In this document: positions 54,782 to 63,544 of the stretch, one piece after another
Numbering within the stretch: position 1 is the stretch's first letter
Layout of the letters: each line of letters begins with the position of its first letter
Source: Terriglobales bacterium
Lineage (GTDB): Bacteria; Acidobacteriota; Terriglobia; Bryobacterales; Bryobacteraceae
Assembly: GCA_021372245.1 (NCBI GenBank)
Contig: JAJFUV010000042.1
Coordinates: 1-64,000 of the forward strand
DNA length: 64,000 nt
Direction of reading: 5' to 3'
The notes under the pieces: model-generated
Told to the model about the DNA's origin: nothing
What the model saw: only the letters and a program-made list of their open reading frames with translations
Database searches by the model: none
Position numbers and translations under genes: made by a program

Positions 54782-54807
54782 GGGGGGCAGCCGCACGGCT
54801 AGCCCCC
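54782..54807. terminator. GC-rich hairpin between convergent genes
   Basis: GGGGGC...GCCCCC outer arms and AGCCG/CGGCT inner arms with a one-base bulge form an 11-pair stem between the stops of uxaE and the fifth Gfo/Idh gene. No U-tract follows on either strand, so termination would be weak or Rho-assisted. It may instead protect 3' ends. Confidence 0.4.
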
Positions 54808-54817
54808 GTGCTCTCTG

Positions 54818-56059
54818 TTACGCCTTCACGGGCAGCTCGTAGCCCTTGCGGCGAGGGCGGTTCACCATCCGGTTGGCTTCCTTGTCGCCGACGAATCGCT
54901 CCTTGCGCGGATTCCATTGGAGCTTGCGATTCAGTTGCCGCGTGATGTTGGCCAAGTGCGCGATGCTGATCGAACGGTGGCCGATTTCGACGTCCGCCAC
55001 GGGCGTCGCGCGTGTGCGGATGCAATCGAGCCAGTTCTCCATGTGATAGCGAGCCTGCCACAGCGCCACATCGTCGCGCCATTTCTGCACTTCCTCGCGG
55101 CTGGGCAGCTCCTTGATCATGCCGCGTGGCTCGGTCCGGAAATTATTGCGGATGATCTCGATTTTGCCCTTCTCTCCTATGAAGGTGGCGCCGCCCATGA
55201 TCGGCCCCGGAGGCTGGTCAAGCCTCACGGTCACGCCGTTGGCGTAACGGAATCCGATGGAGTCCTTGGGCCCGTCTTCGAGCGGCCACCATTCCACGGG
55301 CCCCGTACCGTCCGTGCCGAGCGCGCACTGGATCATGTCCAATCCGTGCGCACCCCAGTTGGTCATCTCGCCGCCCGAGTAATCCCACCAGCCCATCCAG
55401 CCGCCGTGCAGTTTCTTGTTGTAGGGCCGGGCGGCGGTGAAGTTCTGCCACATATCCCAGTTCAGAGTCGCGGGCACGGGTTCCTCGGGCAAGCCCGGAT
55501 CGCGCTTGGAACTGGTGTAATTGCAAGCCTGGACCAGCTTGATCTTGCCCAGCCCGCCCTTGCGGACGAACTCGCAGGCAATGCGGTTCATGGCCATGGA
55601 GCGCTGCTGGCTGCCGACCTGGAACACGCGTTTGTACTTGCGCGCCGCTTTCACCAGCGCGCGCCCCTCCTCGATGTAAACCGTCAGGGGCTTTTCGGCG
55701 TATACATCCTTGCCTGCCTGGCAGGCGTGAATGCAGGTCCGCACGCGGCCGTGATCGTGGGTGGCGACGATTACGGCATCGACGTCCTTGCTGTCGAGCA
55801 GTCTGCGGTAGTCGTCGTAAAGCTTCCAGTCTGCCTGACGCTTGGCGGCCGCCTTCTGGCAGCGCTGGAAGAAACAGTCCGCGGCCGCGACAATCCGGCC
55901 CTTCTCCGGCAACTGGTCGATCAGCAGATTCCCGCGTCCACCAGTGCCGATGATCCCGACATGGACGCGGTCATTGGCTCCGAATACGCTTCGTGGCAAG
56001 AAAAGGGGCGCCACTGCGCACTGTAGCGCCTGGCGGCGGTCAATTTTGTTGGACATCAT
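54818..56059 (-). CDS. Gfo/Idh/MocA family oxidoreductase, Tat-type N-terminus
   Basis: 413 residues. DRRQALQCAVAPLFLPRSVFG is Tat-like. GIIGTGGRGN at 35-44 is the dinucleotide turn and AEKP at 121-124 the family motif. The C-terminus RPRRKGYELP matches that of the gene at 8288-9556, and the two share NADVEIGHRS-type and QLNRKLQW segments, so they are close paralogs. TTAGGAG about nine bases before the double ATG at 56059 may be a weak ribosome site. Substrate unknown. Confidence 0.88.
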   Translation of the reverse strand: MMSNKIDRRQALQCAVAPLFLPRSVFGANDRVHVGIIGTGGRGNLLIDQLPEKGRIVAAADCFFQRCQKAAAKRQADWKLYDDYRRLLDSKDVDAVIVATHDHGRVRTCIHACQAGKDVYAEKPLTVYIEEGRALVKAARKYKRVFQVGSQQRSMAMNRIACEFVRKGGLGKIKLVQACNYTSSKRDPGLPEEPVPATLNWDMWQNFTAARPYNKKLHGGWMGWWDYSGGEMTNWGAHGLDMIQCALGTDGTGPVEWWPLEDGPKDSIGFRYANGVTVRLDQPPGPIMGGATFIGEKGKIEIIRNNFRTEPRGMIKELPSREEVQKWRDDVALWQARYHMENWLDCIRTRATPVADVEIGHRSISIAHLANITRQLNRKLQWNPRKERFVGDKEANRMVNRPRRKGYELPVKA

Positions 56060-56132
56060 GGGGCGTGACTCCTAAAACAGGTAGTCTATCTCACGTAACG
56101 TCCTTCTGCGCGTCAACGTTAGAATGAAAGAG

Positions 56133-56960
56133 ATGGATTTCGCACGCTTCGTATTGCTCGCCTCCCTGCTTCCTCTCGCCGGACTGGCGCAGGCTCCTAC
56201 GGATCTGTTCCAGAAAGCGCCTCCGGAGATCGACCAGGCCTTGCGGGAGCGCGTCACCGCATTCCTGCAGGCTCATGTGGACGGGAAGTTTCGCCTCGCC
56301 GATCAATACGTGGCCGAGGACAGTAAAGACGCGTTTTTCGAGGCCCACAAGCGCCGCTACCGCGATTTCGAAATCGCCAAGATTACATACAGCAACGAGT
56401 ACACGAAAGCCGTGGTTCTGGCGGTCTGCGGGACTGAAATGACCATCCCCGGCCAGACCCGCCCCATGCCGGTCAAGATGCCGGTCAACATGTACTGGAA
56501 GACTGTTGATGGAAAGTGGTTCTGGTATCTGCCGCCCGCGCCGTCGTCGTACGACACCCCCTTCGGCAAGATGAAGCCGGGGGCGGACAATCCACCGGGT
56601 GCGGCTGGACAGCAGTCGTCCGCGGAATTCCAGGGGCCATCGCTTGCCCAACTCGGGCAACTCGCGGCGATCGATAAGACGGAAGTCAGGCTGAATCCCG
56701 CTACTCCATCTGCGGTGGCGACGGTAGTCAACAGGCTGCCGGGGAAGGCGACTGTCCACATCGAAGGGGATGTTCCTGAAGGACTCGACGCGAAGTTGGA
56801 CCGGACAGAGGTGAACGGTGGTGAAAGCGCCAAGCTGACCGTGAAGTTGGTGAATGCCGCCAAGCTCACTACTCCTCCTTACATGATTCGCTTGCGGGTT
56901 GATCCGCTTAACCAGCTCTTCACGGTCAAGGTGTTCGTCCCTCCGGCACAGAAGAAATAA
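56133..56960 (+). CDS. Secreted protein of unknown function
   Basis: 275 residues from ATG 56133 (278 from ATG 56124). A Sec signal (MDFARFVLLASLLPLAGLAQA) precedes a first domain (about 22-150; PPEIDQALRERVTAFLQAHVDGKFRLADQYVAEDSKD) that resembles SnoaL/NTF2-like or DUF4440-type cone folds. A second half (about 195-275; ATVVNRLPGKATVHIEGDVPEGLDAKL) looks like an immunoglobulin-like beta sandwich. TAGAAT lies seven bases before ATG 56133. No family name can be given with certainty. It stands alone, divergent from the fifth Gfo/Idh gene. Confidence 0.6.
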   Translation: MDFARFVLLASLLPLAGLAQAPTDLFQKAPPEIDQALRERVTAFLQAHVDGKFRLADQYVAEDSKDAFFEAHKRRYRDFEIAKITYSNEYTKAVVLAVCGTEMTIPGQTRPMPVKMPVNMYWKTVDGKWFWYLPPAPSSYDTPFGKMKPGADNPPGAAGQQSSAEFQGPSLAQLGQLAAIDKTEVRLNPATPSAVATVVNRLPGKATVHIEGDVPEGLDAKLDRTEVNGGESAKLTVKLVNAAKLTTPPYMIRLRVDPLNQLFTVKVFVPPAQKK

Positions 56961-57065
56961 TGTGACTGGAATCCGGCGTGCTCCTACCAAAGTTGGAGGC
57001 ATGTCCAGATCATGTTCAATCCCGTAGGGGGCTTCACCCGGACAGGCGGTTGGTATGCTGACGCC

Positions 57066-57560
57066 ATGACCGCAGGCAGGCCCCTGTCCACCGGCGCAAA
57101 CTCATTTGAAAAGCAACTACTTAGCGCGATTTCCGGATCGTTGGAACGCTCGGCTCACCGATCCGTGGAAGTGCCGGCCGCCGAAAGCCAGGCCGCATCC
57201 CAAAATGGGACGGCCGGATCCGTCGAGTGCCAAAATTCCGTCGCTTGCGTTCGCACGGTAGACGAGCAGCCGTCAGCGCCGGAATCGGCCGTCGCCGACA
57301 ACAGTGAACCGGCGGTGATGGGGGCACTGAAGGCGGCACTAGTGGCTGCCGGTCACGATCCGGACAAATTCAACCTCACCTATCAGGAACAGGAAGTCTT
57401 CTTCCCCGGCGGCAATTATATATACCGCGGCATCACAGCCACCTTCGACGACGGCTATACGGAAAGCTACAGTGCAGATTTGACCGCTGAATCGCCAAAA
57501 GCCACGGTTGGCTCGATCGAACACACGATGCGCGACCTCGCCGCCGGCGTCTGCTCTTGA
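57066..57560 (+). CDS. Hypothetical protein with conserved-looking C-terminal beta domain
   Basis: 164 residues from ATG 57066, chosen because TATGCT lies exactly six bases upstream; an ATG at 57012 would add 18 residues. The N-terminal half is Ser/Ala/Glu-rich and probably disordered. The last 75 residues (ALKAALVAAGHDPDKFNLTYQEQEVFFPGGNYIYRGITATF) look folded, with an aromatic-rich beta pattern. No signal peptide. Function unknown; it may be cell-surface or cytoplasmic scaffold material. Confidence 0.5.
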   Translation: MTAGRPLSTGANSFEKQLLSAISGSLERSAHRSVEVPAAESQAASQNGTAGSVECQNSVACVRTVDEQPSAPESAVADNSEPAVMGALKAALVAAGHDPDKFNLTYQEQEVFFPGGNYIYRGITATFDDGYTESYSADLTAESPKATVGSIEHTMRDLAAGVCS

Positions 57561-57567
57561 GTCACCT

Positions 57568-58635
57568 CTACGGGATGTCCTTGAGCGGCACCACTACGTG
57601 CTCGATTTTCTTACGATTCCAGGTGTAGGTGACGTGCAGGTCGCCGTCGCGGGCCTGGATGATGGCCGGGTACGAGAATTCGCCAGGTTCAGTCTCCAGC
57701 GCCAAAAAGCTGTTCCAGCGCTCTCCATCGCGCGACACCGCCAGGTTCAGCGGCGAACGGCCACGCGGAGTGTGATTGTAGACTATCACGATGCGCCCGT
57801 CGCGCAGCCCCACGGCGTCGATACCGCTGTTGGGGTTCGGCAGCACAGTCGGTTTGGCCGGCGTCCAACTCAAGCCGCCGTCCAAGGAATCCGAATAACA
57901 AATGCGGCCGATGCTCTGGGTAGCCCTTACAAACATGCGGATCCGCTTTTGCCCCAACTGAACCACAGCCGGCTGGATGATGCCGTGTGTGCGGTGCCAG
58001 TTCTCCGACCCCGGCACCGCAGCCAACCTCACCGGCTCGCCCGGCTTCGCCTGGCCCGCCTCTTCTGGCATGATGGGGCCGTGTCGCGTCCAGGTCTTTC
58101 CGTTATCGCGGCTTATCTCCGCCCAGCAGGACCAGGAACGATAACTCTCCACTGAAGTTCCACTTACGATGGCCCCGCCCTTCAAAACCAACGGCTTGTT
58201 CTTGATGGGGCCGTAAATGCCTGCCGGAAGATGCTCCACCGGGAGCCACGTTCTGCCTTGATCGCGGCTGGCGCGGCGTCCCGCTGTCCATTGCTGAGGG
58301 CTGGGGCCGAATTTGTAGTAAAGCCAGATGGTGCCGTCGGCAGCCGTGAACAGCACGGGATTCCAACTGGGTGTGTTCTCTTCCCGCGCCATCTCGAATG
58401 GTTCGGACCATCCGTTTCTGTCCCGGCGCGCTCCCCAGATGGCCACGTCGTTGGCGCCTTCCTCGCTTCCTCCGAACCAGGCCGCGAGAAACTCGCCCGG
58501 CTGGGTCTCGACGATCGTGGAGGCATGGCAGGACGGAAACGGCGCCTGCTCAAAGACAAATTCGGCTTGCGGAGCCGCGCTGAGCAAAGCCGCGCCGGAC
58601 GCCAGCGTGATTACGAGCAGTTTTTCTGAGAACAT
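57568..58635 (-). CDS. Secreted sialidase/BNR-repeat family protein
   Basis: 355 residues. A Sec signal (MFSEKLLVITLASGAALLSA) precedes a six-bladed propeller of the exo-alpha-sialidase-like (BNR) type. Repeats with S-x-D-x-G-x-T-W character occur in SRDQGRTWLP, SRDNGKTWTRHG and SLDGGLSWTPAK. HASTIVETQPGEFLAAWFGGSEEG at the start is typical of the large acidobacterial and planctomycetal family. It may bind or cleave acidic or other glycans; catalytic Glu/Tyr residues cannot be fixed. GGTGGAG before ATG 58635 is a ribosome site. It is divergent from comEC. Confidence 0.8.
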   Translation of the reverse strand: MFSEKLLVITLASGAALLSAAPQAEFVFEQAPFPSCHASTIVETQPGEFLAAWFGGSEEGANDVAIWGARRDRNGWSEPFEMAREENTPSWNPVLFTAADGTIWLYYKFGPSPQQWTAGRRASRDQGRTWLPVEHLPAGIYGPIKNKPLVLKGGAIVSGTSVESYRSWSCWAEISRDNGKTWTRHGPIMPEEAGQAKPGEPVRLAAVPGSENWHRTHGIIQPAVVQLGQKRIRMFVRATQSIGRICYSDSLDGGLSWTPAKPTVLPNPNSGIDAVGLRDGRIVIVYNHTPRGRSPLNLAVSRDGERWNSFLALETEPGEFSYPAIIQARDGDLHVTYTWNRKKIEHVVVPLKDIP

Positions 58636-58644
58636 TCTCCACCC

Positions 58645-58654
58645 AGACTACAAT
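58645..58654. promoter_or_regulatory. Overlapping divergent -10 elements, BNR gene and comEC
   Basis: TAGTCT on the minus strand (58645-58650) lies nine bases from ATG 58635. TACAAT on the plus strand (58649-58654) lies 14 bases from TTG 58669. They share two bases in a 33-base intergenic space. Confidence 0.4.
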
Positions 58655-58668
58655 CTTCCAAGAGTCCT

Positions 58669-61182
58669 TTGCGAGATCCATTGATCGCCCCGCTGGTCGC
58701 CGTAGCCACCGGTATCCTGCTTTCTCGCTTTGTTTCGTTTGGGATAAGCGAACTGCTAGCCGCCGGGGCAGCCTACATCCTGTTGGTGGCGCTGTCACAA
58801 CGCCTCGGCTTTCGAGCTTTGGTGCACGTGTGCGTGCTGCTTGCGCTCACCACCGCCGGTACTCTGATCGGGACCATCCGCCAACCGGGAGCGCCGCTTG
58901 TCATCGACGCCCCGTTCGACGAAACGGTCGTGCTCACGGGTTGCGTGGTCTCGCCTCCAATTCTTGTGGAGGACCGCCAGCAGTTCACGCTCGAACTGGA
59001 GCCTGGCGCCCGTGCGCGCGTGAACCTGTACTCGCGCGAAGGGGAGACGCTTCCCACGTTCGGTTACGGGAGGAAGATCGAACTGGAGGCGCGCCTTCGC
59101 CGCCCCCACAATTTCGGCAACCCCGGTGCGTTCGACTACGCCGGTTACCTCGCCCGCCAGGACATCTATTGGAATGCCTCGGCGCGCGGCGCCTCCAGCG
59201 TCCATCTGCTTGACGGCACGTGCGGTTCTCCGTTTTGGAAGGCGGTGTTCGGGTTGCGTATGCGCGCCCTTGCCCGCATCCAGGAACTCTACCGGGGAAA
59301 CAGTTGGGCCATCGGCATGATGCAGGCCATCCTGATTGGCGAGTCCTCACAACTGGAGAAGATCTGGACCGAACATTTCCGCCGCACCGGCACCTACCAT
59401 GCGCTGGTGATCTCCGGGCTGCACGTTACCGTGCTGGCCGGCTGCCTGCTTTTCTTCCTTCGCCTGCTGGCATTTCCCGAGATCCCGGCGCTCTTTCTCA
59501 CGGCCTCGGCCGGGTGGCTCTATGCGCTGGTTGCTGGTTGGCAGGCACCCGTGGTGCGCGCCGCCGGCGGCTTTACGTTATACCTGGTAGCGCGTTTCTT
59601 TTACCGCCGCACCCGTATATTAAACCTGCTGGCCGCCGTCGCCCTGCTGTACCTTCTGCTGGATCCGTACCAGATGTTCGAGGCCAGCTTCCAGCTTTCG
59701 TTTCTGTCCGTGGCGGCCATCGGCGCGCTGGCGGTCCCCCTGCTCGACGCGGCGACCGCACCGCTCGCGCACGGGCTGCGCGGCTTGGCCAACCTGGACC
59801 TCGACCCTCACCTGACCCCCCGCGTGGCGGCCTTCCGCGTCGAATTGCGCCTGCTCGCGCAAACCGCGGCTCTGTGGACGCGGATTCCCGAACGTTTCTG
59901 GCTGGGCACGGTTGCGGGCGTTCTTCGCCCCTTGTTTTACATGGTGGAGTTGACCATAGTCTCAGCGGTCGTGCAGGTCGGTCTTGCGCTGCCCATGATC
60001 ATTTACTTCCATCGCGCTTCGTTTACCGGGGTATTCGCCAACGCGGTGATCGTGCCTCTGCTCTCCGGTGTCGTGCCCATCGGTTTTCTTGCGGTCTTCT
60101 GTAACTGGGCACTGGCGGCGAAGACAGCCGAGGCTTTGCTGGCGCTGGCCGGGGCTGTCGCTCGATGGTGCGCCGCGATCGAGCCGAACTGGAGAGTTCC
60201 GGATCCGCCGCTGCTGCTCGGCCTGGCTTTCGTCGCCGCGCTGCTCGCAATGCCGTTCGCAGTCAATCGCGGCAGGGTCCTCCGGGGCGCAACGCTGGTG
60301 ATAACCCTCGGCTTGTTCGCCCTGCTGCTGTGGCATCCGTTTGCACCGTCACTGAAGCCCGGTTTTCTGGAACTTACCGCCATTGACGTCGGCGAGGGCG
60401 ACAGCCTCCTGGTCGCCACGCCGCAAGGCAAGCTCGTGCTTATGGATGCGGGTGGAATAGCCCGCTATTCGAGCCATCACCGGCCCCGGTTGGACATCGG
60501 AGAAGATGTGGTGTCGCCCTATCTTTGGAGCCGTTCCATCAAGCGCTTGGATGCGGTGGCATTCTCACACCCGGACGAAGATCACATTGGAGGGATGGCT
60601 GCCGTGGTACGCAACTTTCGGCCGGCGGAGTTGTGGGTAGGTGTAGGCGCTCCGGACGCCTGGACGGCGCTGCATGACGAGGCGTCGCGTCAGGGAACCC
60701 GCATCGTGAGGCTCGAGACCGGGCAGCGCTTCGATTTTGGCGGCGCACGCTTCGAAGTGATCTCCACCTCCGACTTCCTCCACGCCAACGATTCGCTCCT
60801 GGTGCGGGTCACACAAGGCCGTCACTCGTTCCTGCTTACCGGCGACGCCGAACGCAACCTTGAAAACGACCTGCTGGATCGCGGCAATCTGCCCAGCGCC
60901 GACGTGCTGAAGGTTGCTCATCACGGGAGCAAAACCAGCACCCAGGAGACCTTCCTGGATGTGGTGCATCCCGCTTTCGCGTTGATTTCAGTGGGTTTCG
61001 AGAACTCGTTCCACCATCCGCATCCGGATGTGCTGGGCCGGATTGCCGCGCGTCACATTGCCGTTCTGCGGACGGACGAGCAGGGTTCGGTTTCAATCTT
61101 TACCGATGGCGCAAGATTCAGGGTCAGCAGCAACCGTCAATCCGCAGCCGGAATGGCCACGTTCCGGCAGGACCCTTTTTGA
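58669..61182 (+). CDS. comEC: ComEC/Rec2 family DNA uptake channel protein
   Basis: 837-residue polytopic membrane protein for DNA transport across the inner membrane in natural transformation. An N-terminal DUF4131-like region is followed by the competence core (HFRRTGTYHALVISGLHVTVLAGC and later helices). A C-terminal metallo-beta-lactamase domain (AIDVGEGDSLLVATPQGK, FSHPDEDHIGG, LLTGDAE, KVAHHGSKTS) completes the long form. All metal motifs are intact. The start is TTG 58669, the first in frame. No other competence genes are adjacent, so the locus is split as in many genomes. Confidence 0.93.
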   Translation: MRDPLIAPLVAVATGILLSRFVSFGISELLAAGAAYILLVALSQRLGFRALVHVCVLLALTTAGTLIGTIRQPGAPLVIDAPFDETVVLTGCVVSPPILVEDRQQFTLELEPGARARVNLYSREGETLPTFGYGRKIELEARLRRPHNFGNPGAFDYAGYLARQDIYWNASARGASSVHLLDGTCGSPFWKAVFGLRMRALARIQELYRGNSWAIGMMQAILIGESSQLEKIWTEHFRRTGTYHALVISGLHVTVLAGCLLFFLRLLAFPEIPALFLTASAGWLYALVAGWQAPVVRAAGGFTLYLVARFFYRRTRILNLLAAVALLYLLLDPYQMFEASFQLSFLSVAAIGALAVPLLDAATAPLAHGLRGLANLDLDPHLTPRVAAFRVELRLLAQTAALWTRIPERFWLGTVAGVLRPLFYMVELTIVSAVVQVGLALPMIIYFHRASFTGVFANAVIVPLLSGVVPIGFLAVFCNWALAAKTAEALLALAGAVARWCAAIEPNWRVPDPPLLLGLAFVAALLAMPFAVNRGRVLRGATLVITLGLFALLLWHPFAPSLKPGFLELTAIDVGEGDSLLVATPQGKLVLMDAGGIARYSSHHRPRLDIGEDVVSPYLWSRSIKRLDAVAFSHPDEDHIGGMAAVVRNFRPAELWVGVGAPDAWTALHDEASRQGTRIVRLETGQRFDFGGARFEVISTSDFLHANDSLLVRVTQGRHSFLLTGDAERNLENDLLDRGNLPSADVLKVAHHGSKTSTQETFLDVVHPAFALISVGFENSFHHPHPDVLGRIAARHIAVLRTDEQGSVSIFTDGARFRVSSNRQSAAGMATFRQDPF

Positions 61183-61246
61183 AGGAATTAACAAGAAACC
61201 GTGTAAAGCCTGCCCCGGCGAGAGCCGATAATATGAAGAGCACGAG

Positions 61247-62230
61247 ATGCCCATGTCTCCGACAAACTCGCCACGTATCGTTCAGTTACAGGCGAAATCG
61301 ACGCCAGCCAGCACGACCGCCGAACTGCTGGGGGATCTGAACGCTGCGTTGTGGGTGGATCAGCACGCCGGCCCCAAGGGCAACCCCATGCGGGCGATCT
61401 GTCAGGACGGCGATCACGATGCGCTGGCGAGAGCGGCCGAAGCGGACCCGATCGCTTTTTGCGCCGAGGCGCTCAAGTTGCTGCGGGGGCCGGAGCCCGT
61501 GACGGCACCCGAACGCCTGGTACGCGTGCTGATTGAGAGCGACGTGTTGCTGGCGCCGCTCTGCGATCCACTCTCCTTCAGCCGCGCCAAGGCGCTAAAG
61601 CTTGCTTCACTTTATGCCACCGTCCAGCCCCAACTGGCCGGACGTACCCTGGCACGAATGTTGTCCAGCACCGGCGCGGTCGCTGATTCCCTTTCAGGAC
61701 TGGCCGCCGAGCGCGCGATCGAAATCATCGCTTCGACGGGCGATCCCAAGCAACTGGAAGAGGGACTGTGTTTGTTGCTGGACCACGTTAATCCGCGCAT
61801 CCGCTCGAAGATCGCCCTCCTCATCGCCCAGGCCAGGCCCGATGCGGAGTGGGTGGGCCAGCGGATTTTGCTGGAACCCGACTCCAGGCTGCGCGCCAAC
61901 CTGATCGAGGGGCTTTGGCACAACGACAACGAAGAGGCGCGGACGGTCCTATGGGACGCCGCCGGCGACGCCGACAACCGCGTGGTGGCGAATGCCCTTC
62001 TCGGACTGGCGTTTCTCGGTGAGCCCGAGGCATTCAAGCTCATCCGGCGCATGACGATCCATCCAAAGCCTCTGTTTCGCGCTTCGGGCGCTTGGGCCAT
62101 GGGCGAAACCGGGGACTCGATCTACCTTGAGGACCTGGAACGTTTACAAAAGGACGCCGATCCGGCCGTTCGCCGCATGGCGATCCGCGCGACGAACCGC
62201 CTCCGCGAAGTGTTGGTCCGTTCAGCCTAA
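61247..62230 (+). CDS. HEAT-repeat-like helical protein
   Basis: 327 residues from ATG 61247 (ATG 61253 is also possible). After an N-terminal variable region of about 90 residues the protein is a series of helix pairs (ARTLARMLSSTGAVADSL, LLDHVNPRIRSKIALLIAQA, NRVVANALLGLAFLGEPEAFKLI, RRMAIRATNRLREV). This is typical of HEAT/PBS-type repeats. No signal peptide. Such repeats mediate protein-protein contact, for example with phycobilin lyases or c-di-GMP proteins; no partner is seen. GATAAT at 61227-61232 may be its -10, with an eight-base leader. Confidence 0.7.
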   Translation: MPMSPTNSPRIVQLQAKSTPASTTAELLGDLNAALWVDQHAGPKGNPMRAICQDGDHDALARAAEADPIAFCAEALKLLRGPEPVTAPERLVRVLIESDVLLAPLCDPLSFSRAKALKLASLYATVQPQLAGRTLARMLSSTGAVADSLSGLAAERAIEIIASTGDPKQLEEGLCLLLDHVNPRIRSKIALLIAQARPDAEWVGQRILLEPDSRLRANLIEGLWHNDNEEARTVLWDAAGDADNRVVANALLGLAFLGEPEAFKLIRRMTIHPKPLFRASGAWAMGETGDSIYLEDLERLQKDADPAVRRMAIRATNRLREVLVRSA

Positions 62231-62280
62231 CTGGCTTTCGCGCACTCCCTTTCTCAACAACACGGCGGTAGTCTATTCCT

Positions 62281-63534
62281 ATGCGAATCTGGCGCATTGT
62301 GCTCGTTGTGTTCCTGGTTCTCCCGTTGTCGGCGCAGGTCACCGGCCTACTCACGCAACGCGGGCGCACCGTCTTTCCCATCGGCAGCTATGAGATGCCG
62401 AAGACCGATGCCGGCCTGAAGGCCATGGCCGAAGCCGGTATTAACCTGGTGCGCTGTGGCAATGCCGCGGACCTGGACCGCGCGGCCGCCGCAGGCATGC
62501 TCGGCTGGGTGAGCCTGCCCCTGCAAATCGGCGACGACCCCAAGGGCACCCTGCGAAAATCCATCAACACCCTGAAGGGCCACCCCGCGCTCGCCGTGTG
62601 GGAAGGACCGGATGAAGTGGTCTGGAACTTCACCGCGCTGAGCCAGCTCTACAAGAACGGAATTCACAAGGTGAAGGGCGAATGGTGGCTGCAGACGCCT
62701 AACGCCGTTTCCTACGCCGAAAAGGAAGCCGCCGGGATCATGCCGAAGCTGCGCGAGGGCGCGCGCCTGGTTCGCACTCTCGATCCCAAGCGCCGCCCGA
62801 TCTGGGTGAACGAAGCCGCCAAGAGCGATCTTGGCTATATACGCCAGTACATCGACTCGATCGATATCACTGGTTGCGACATCTATCCGATCCACGAAAA
62901 AGAGAAGGATCCGGCCGTGGCTGCGGATTACACGGACCGTTTCAAGGCCATTGGACGCGGTCATCCGGTCTGGATGGTCCTCCAGGCCTTTTCCTGGGGA
63001 AACCTAAAAGGCTATTCGACGGAGGCGGTCACCTACCCTACTTTTGACGAGACCCGTTTGATGGCCTATGATTCGCTCACCCACGGAGCCAGGGCCATTC
63101 TCTACTGGGGCTCGGCTTACTTGCCGCCGGAGGAGACGGCATTCCGGGATTCGATCCTCGCCATGACCAGCGAACTCGCAGCGCTCCAGCCGTTCCTGGT
63201 GGCGCCCGAAGACAAGACCGTGCGGGTTAAGCTCATCGAATCGGAAGGGCGCGGTCAGGTGGGCGACCGGGGCGTGAGCTGGATGGCGCGCCGTGCGGGC
63301 ACCGAGTGGCTCATCGTGCTCGCCAACGAAGACGCGCGCGAGCACATGGGCGTCGAAGTGAGCGGTTTAGGCCTGCTCAACGGCCGATCGCTGCACGAGC
63401 TTTACACCGCCAATTCCACGAAAGTCTCGCGAGGCGAGATCGTCGTGCGCTTGATGCCGGATCAGGTGAAGGTCTACTCGACCAGCCGCAAGTTCGAAAC
63501 CGCCCACCGTACGGGGCGCGACTACACCCGCTGA
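62281..63534 (+). CDS. Secreted TIM-barrel glycosidase-like protein
   Basis: 417 residues: Sec signal (MRIWRIVLVVFLVLPLSAQ), then a barrel-like fold with GSYEMPKTDAGLKAMAEAGINLVRCG, ALAVWEGPDE (a Glu/Asp-containing strand end like a glycosidase acid) and GCDIYPIHEKE. The C-terminal part has a beta-sandwich-like stretch (GTEWLIVLANEDAREHMGVEV). It is probably a glycoside hydrolase or lyase of unknown family. TAGTCT lies six bases before ATG 62281, fitting a leaderless message. The next gene is ten bases downstream and also secreted. Confidence 0.65.
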   Translation: MRIWRIVLVVFLVLPLSAQVTGLLTQRGRTVFPIGSYEMPKTDAGLKAMAEAGINLVRCGNAADLDRAAAAGMLGWVSLPLQIGDDPKGTLRKSINTLKGHPALAVWEGPDEVVWNFTALSQLYKNGIHKVKGEWWLQTPNAVSYAEKEAAGIMPKLREGARLVRTLDPKRRPIWVNEAAKSDLGYIRQYIDSIDITGCDIYPIHEKEKDPAVAADYTDRFKAIGRGHPVWMVLQAFSWGNLKGYSTEAVTYPTFDETRLMAYDSLTHGARAILYWGSAYLPPEETAFRDSILAMTSELAALQPFLVAPEDKTVRVKLIESEGRGQVGDRGVSWMARRAGTEWLIVLANEDAREHMGVEVSGLGLLNGRSLHELYTANSTKVSRGEIVVRLMPDQVKVYSTSRKFETAHRTGRDYTR

Positions 63535-63544
63535 GGTCTCACAT

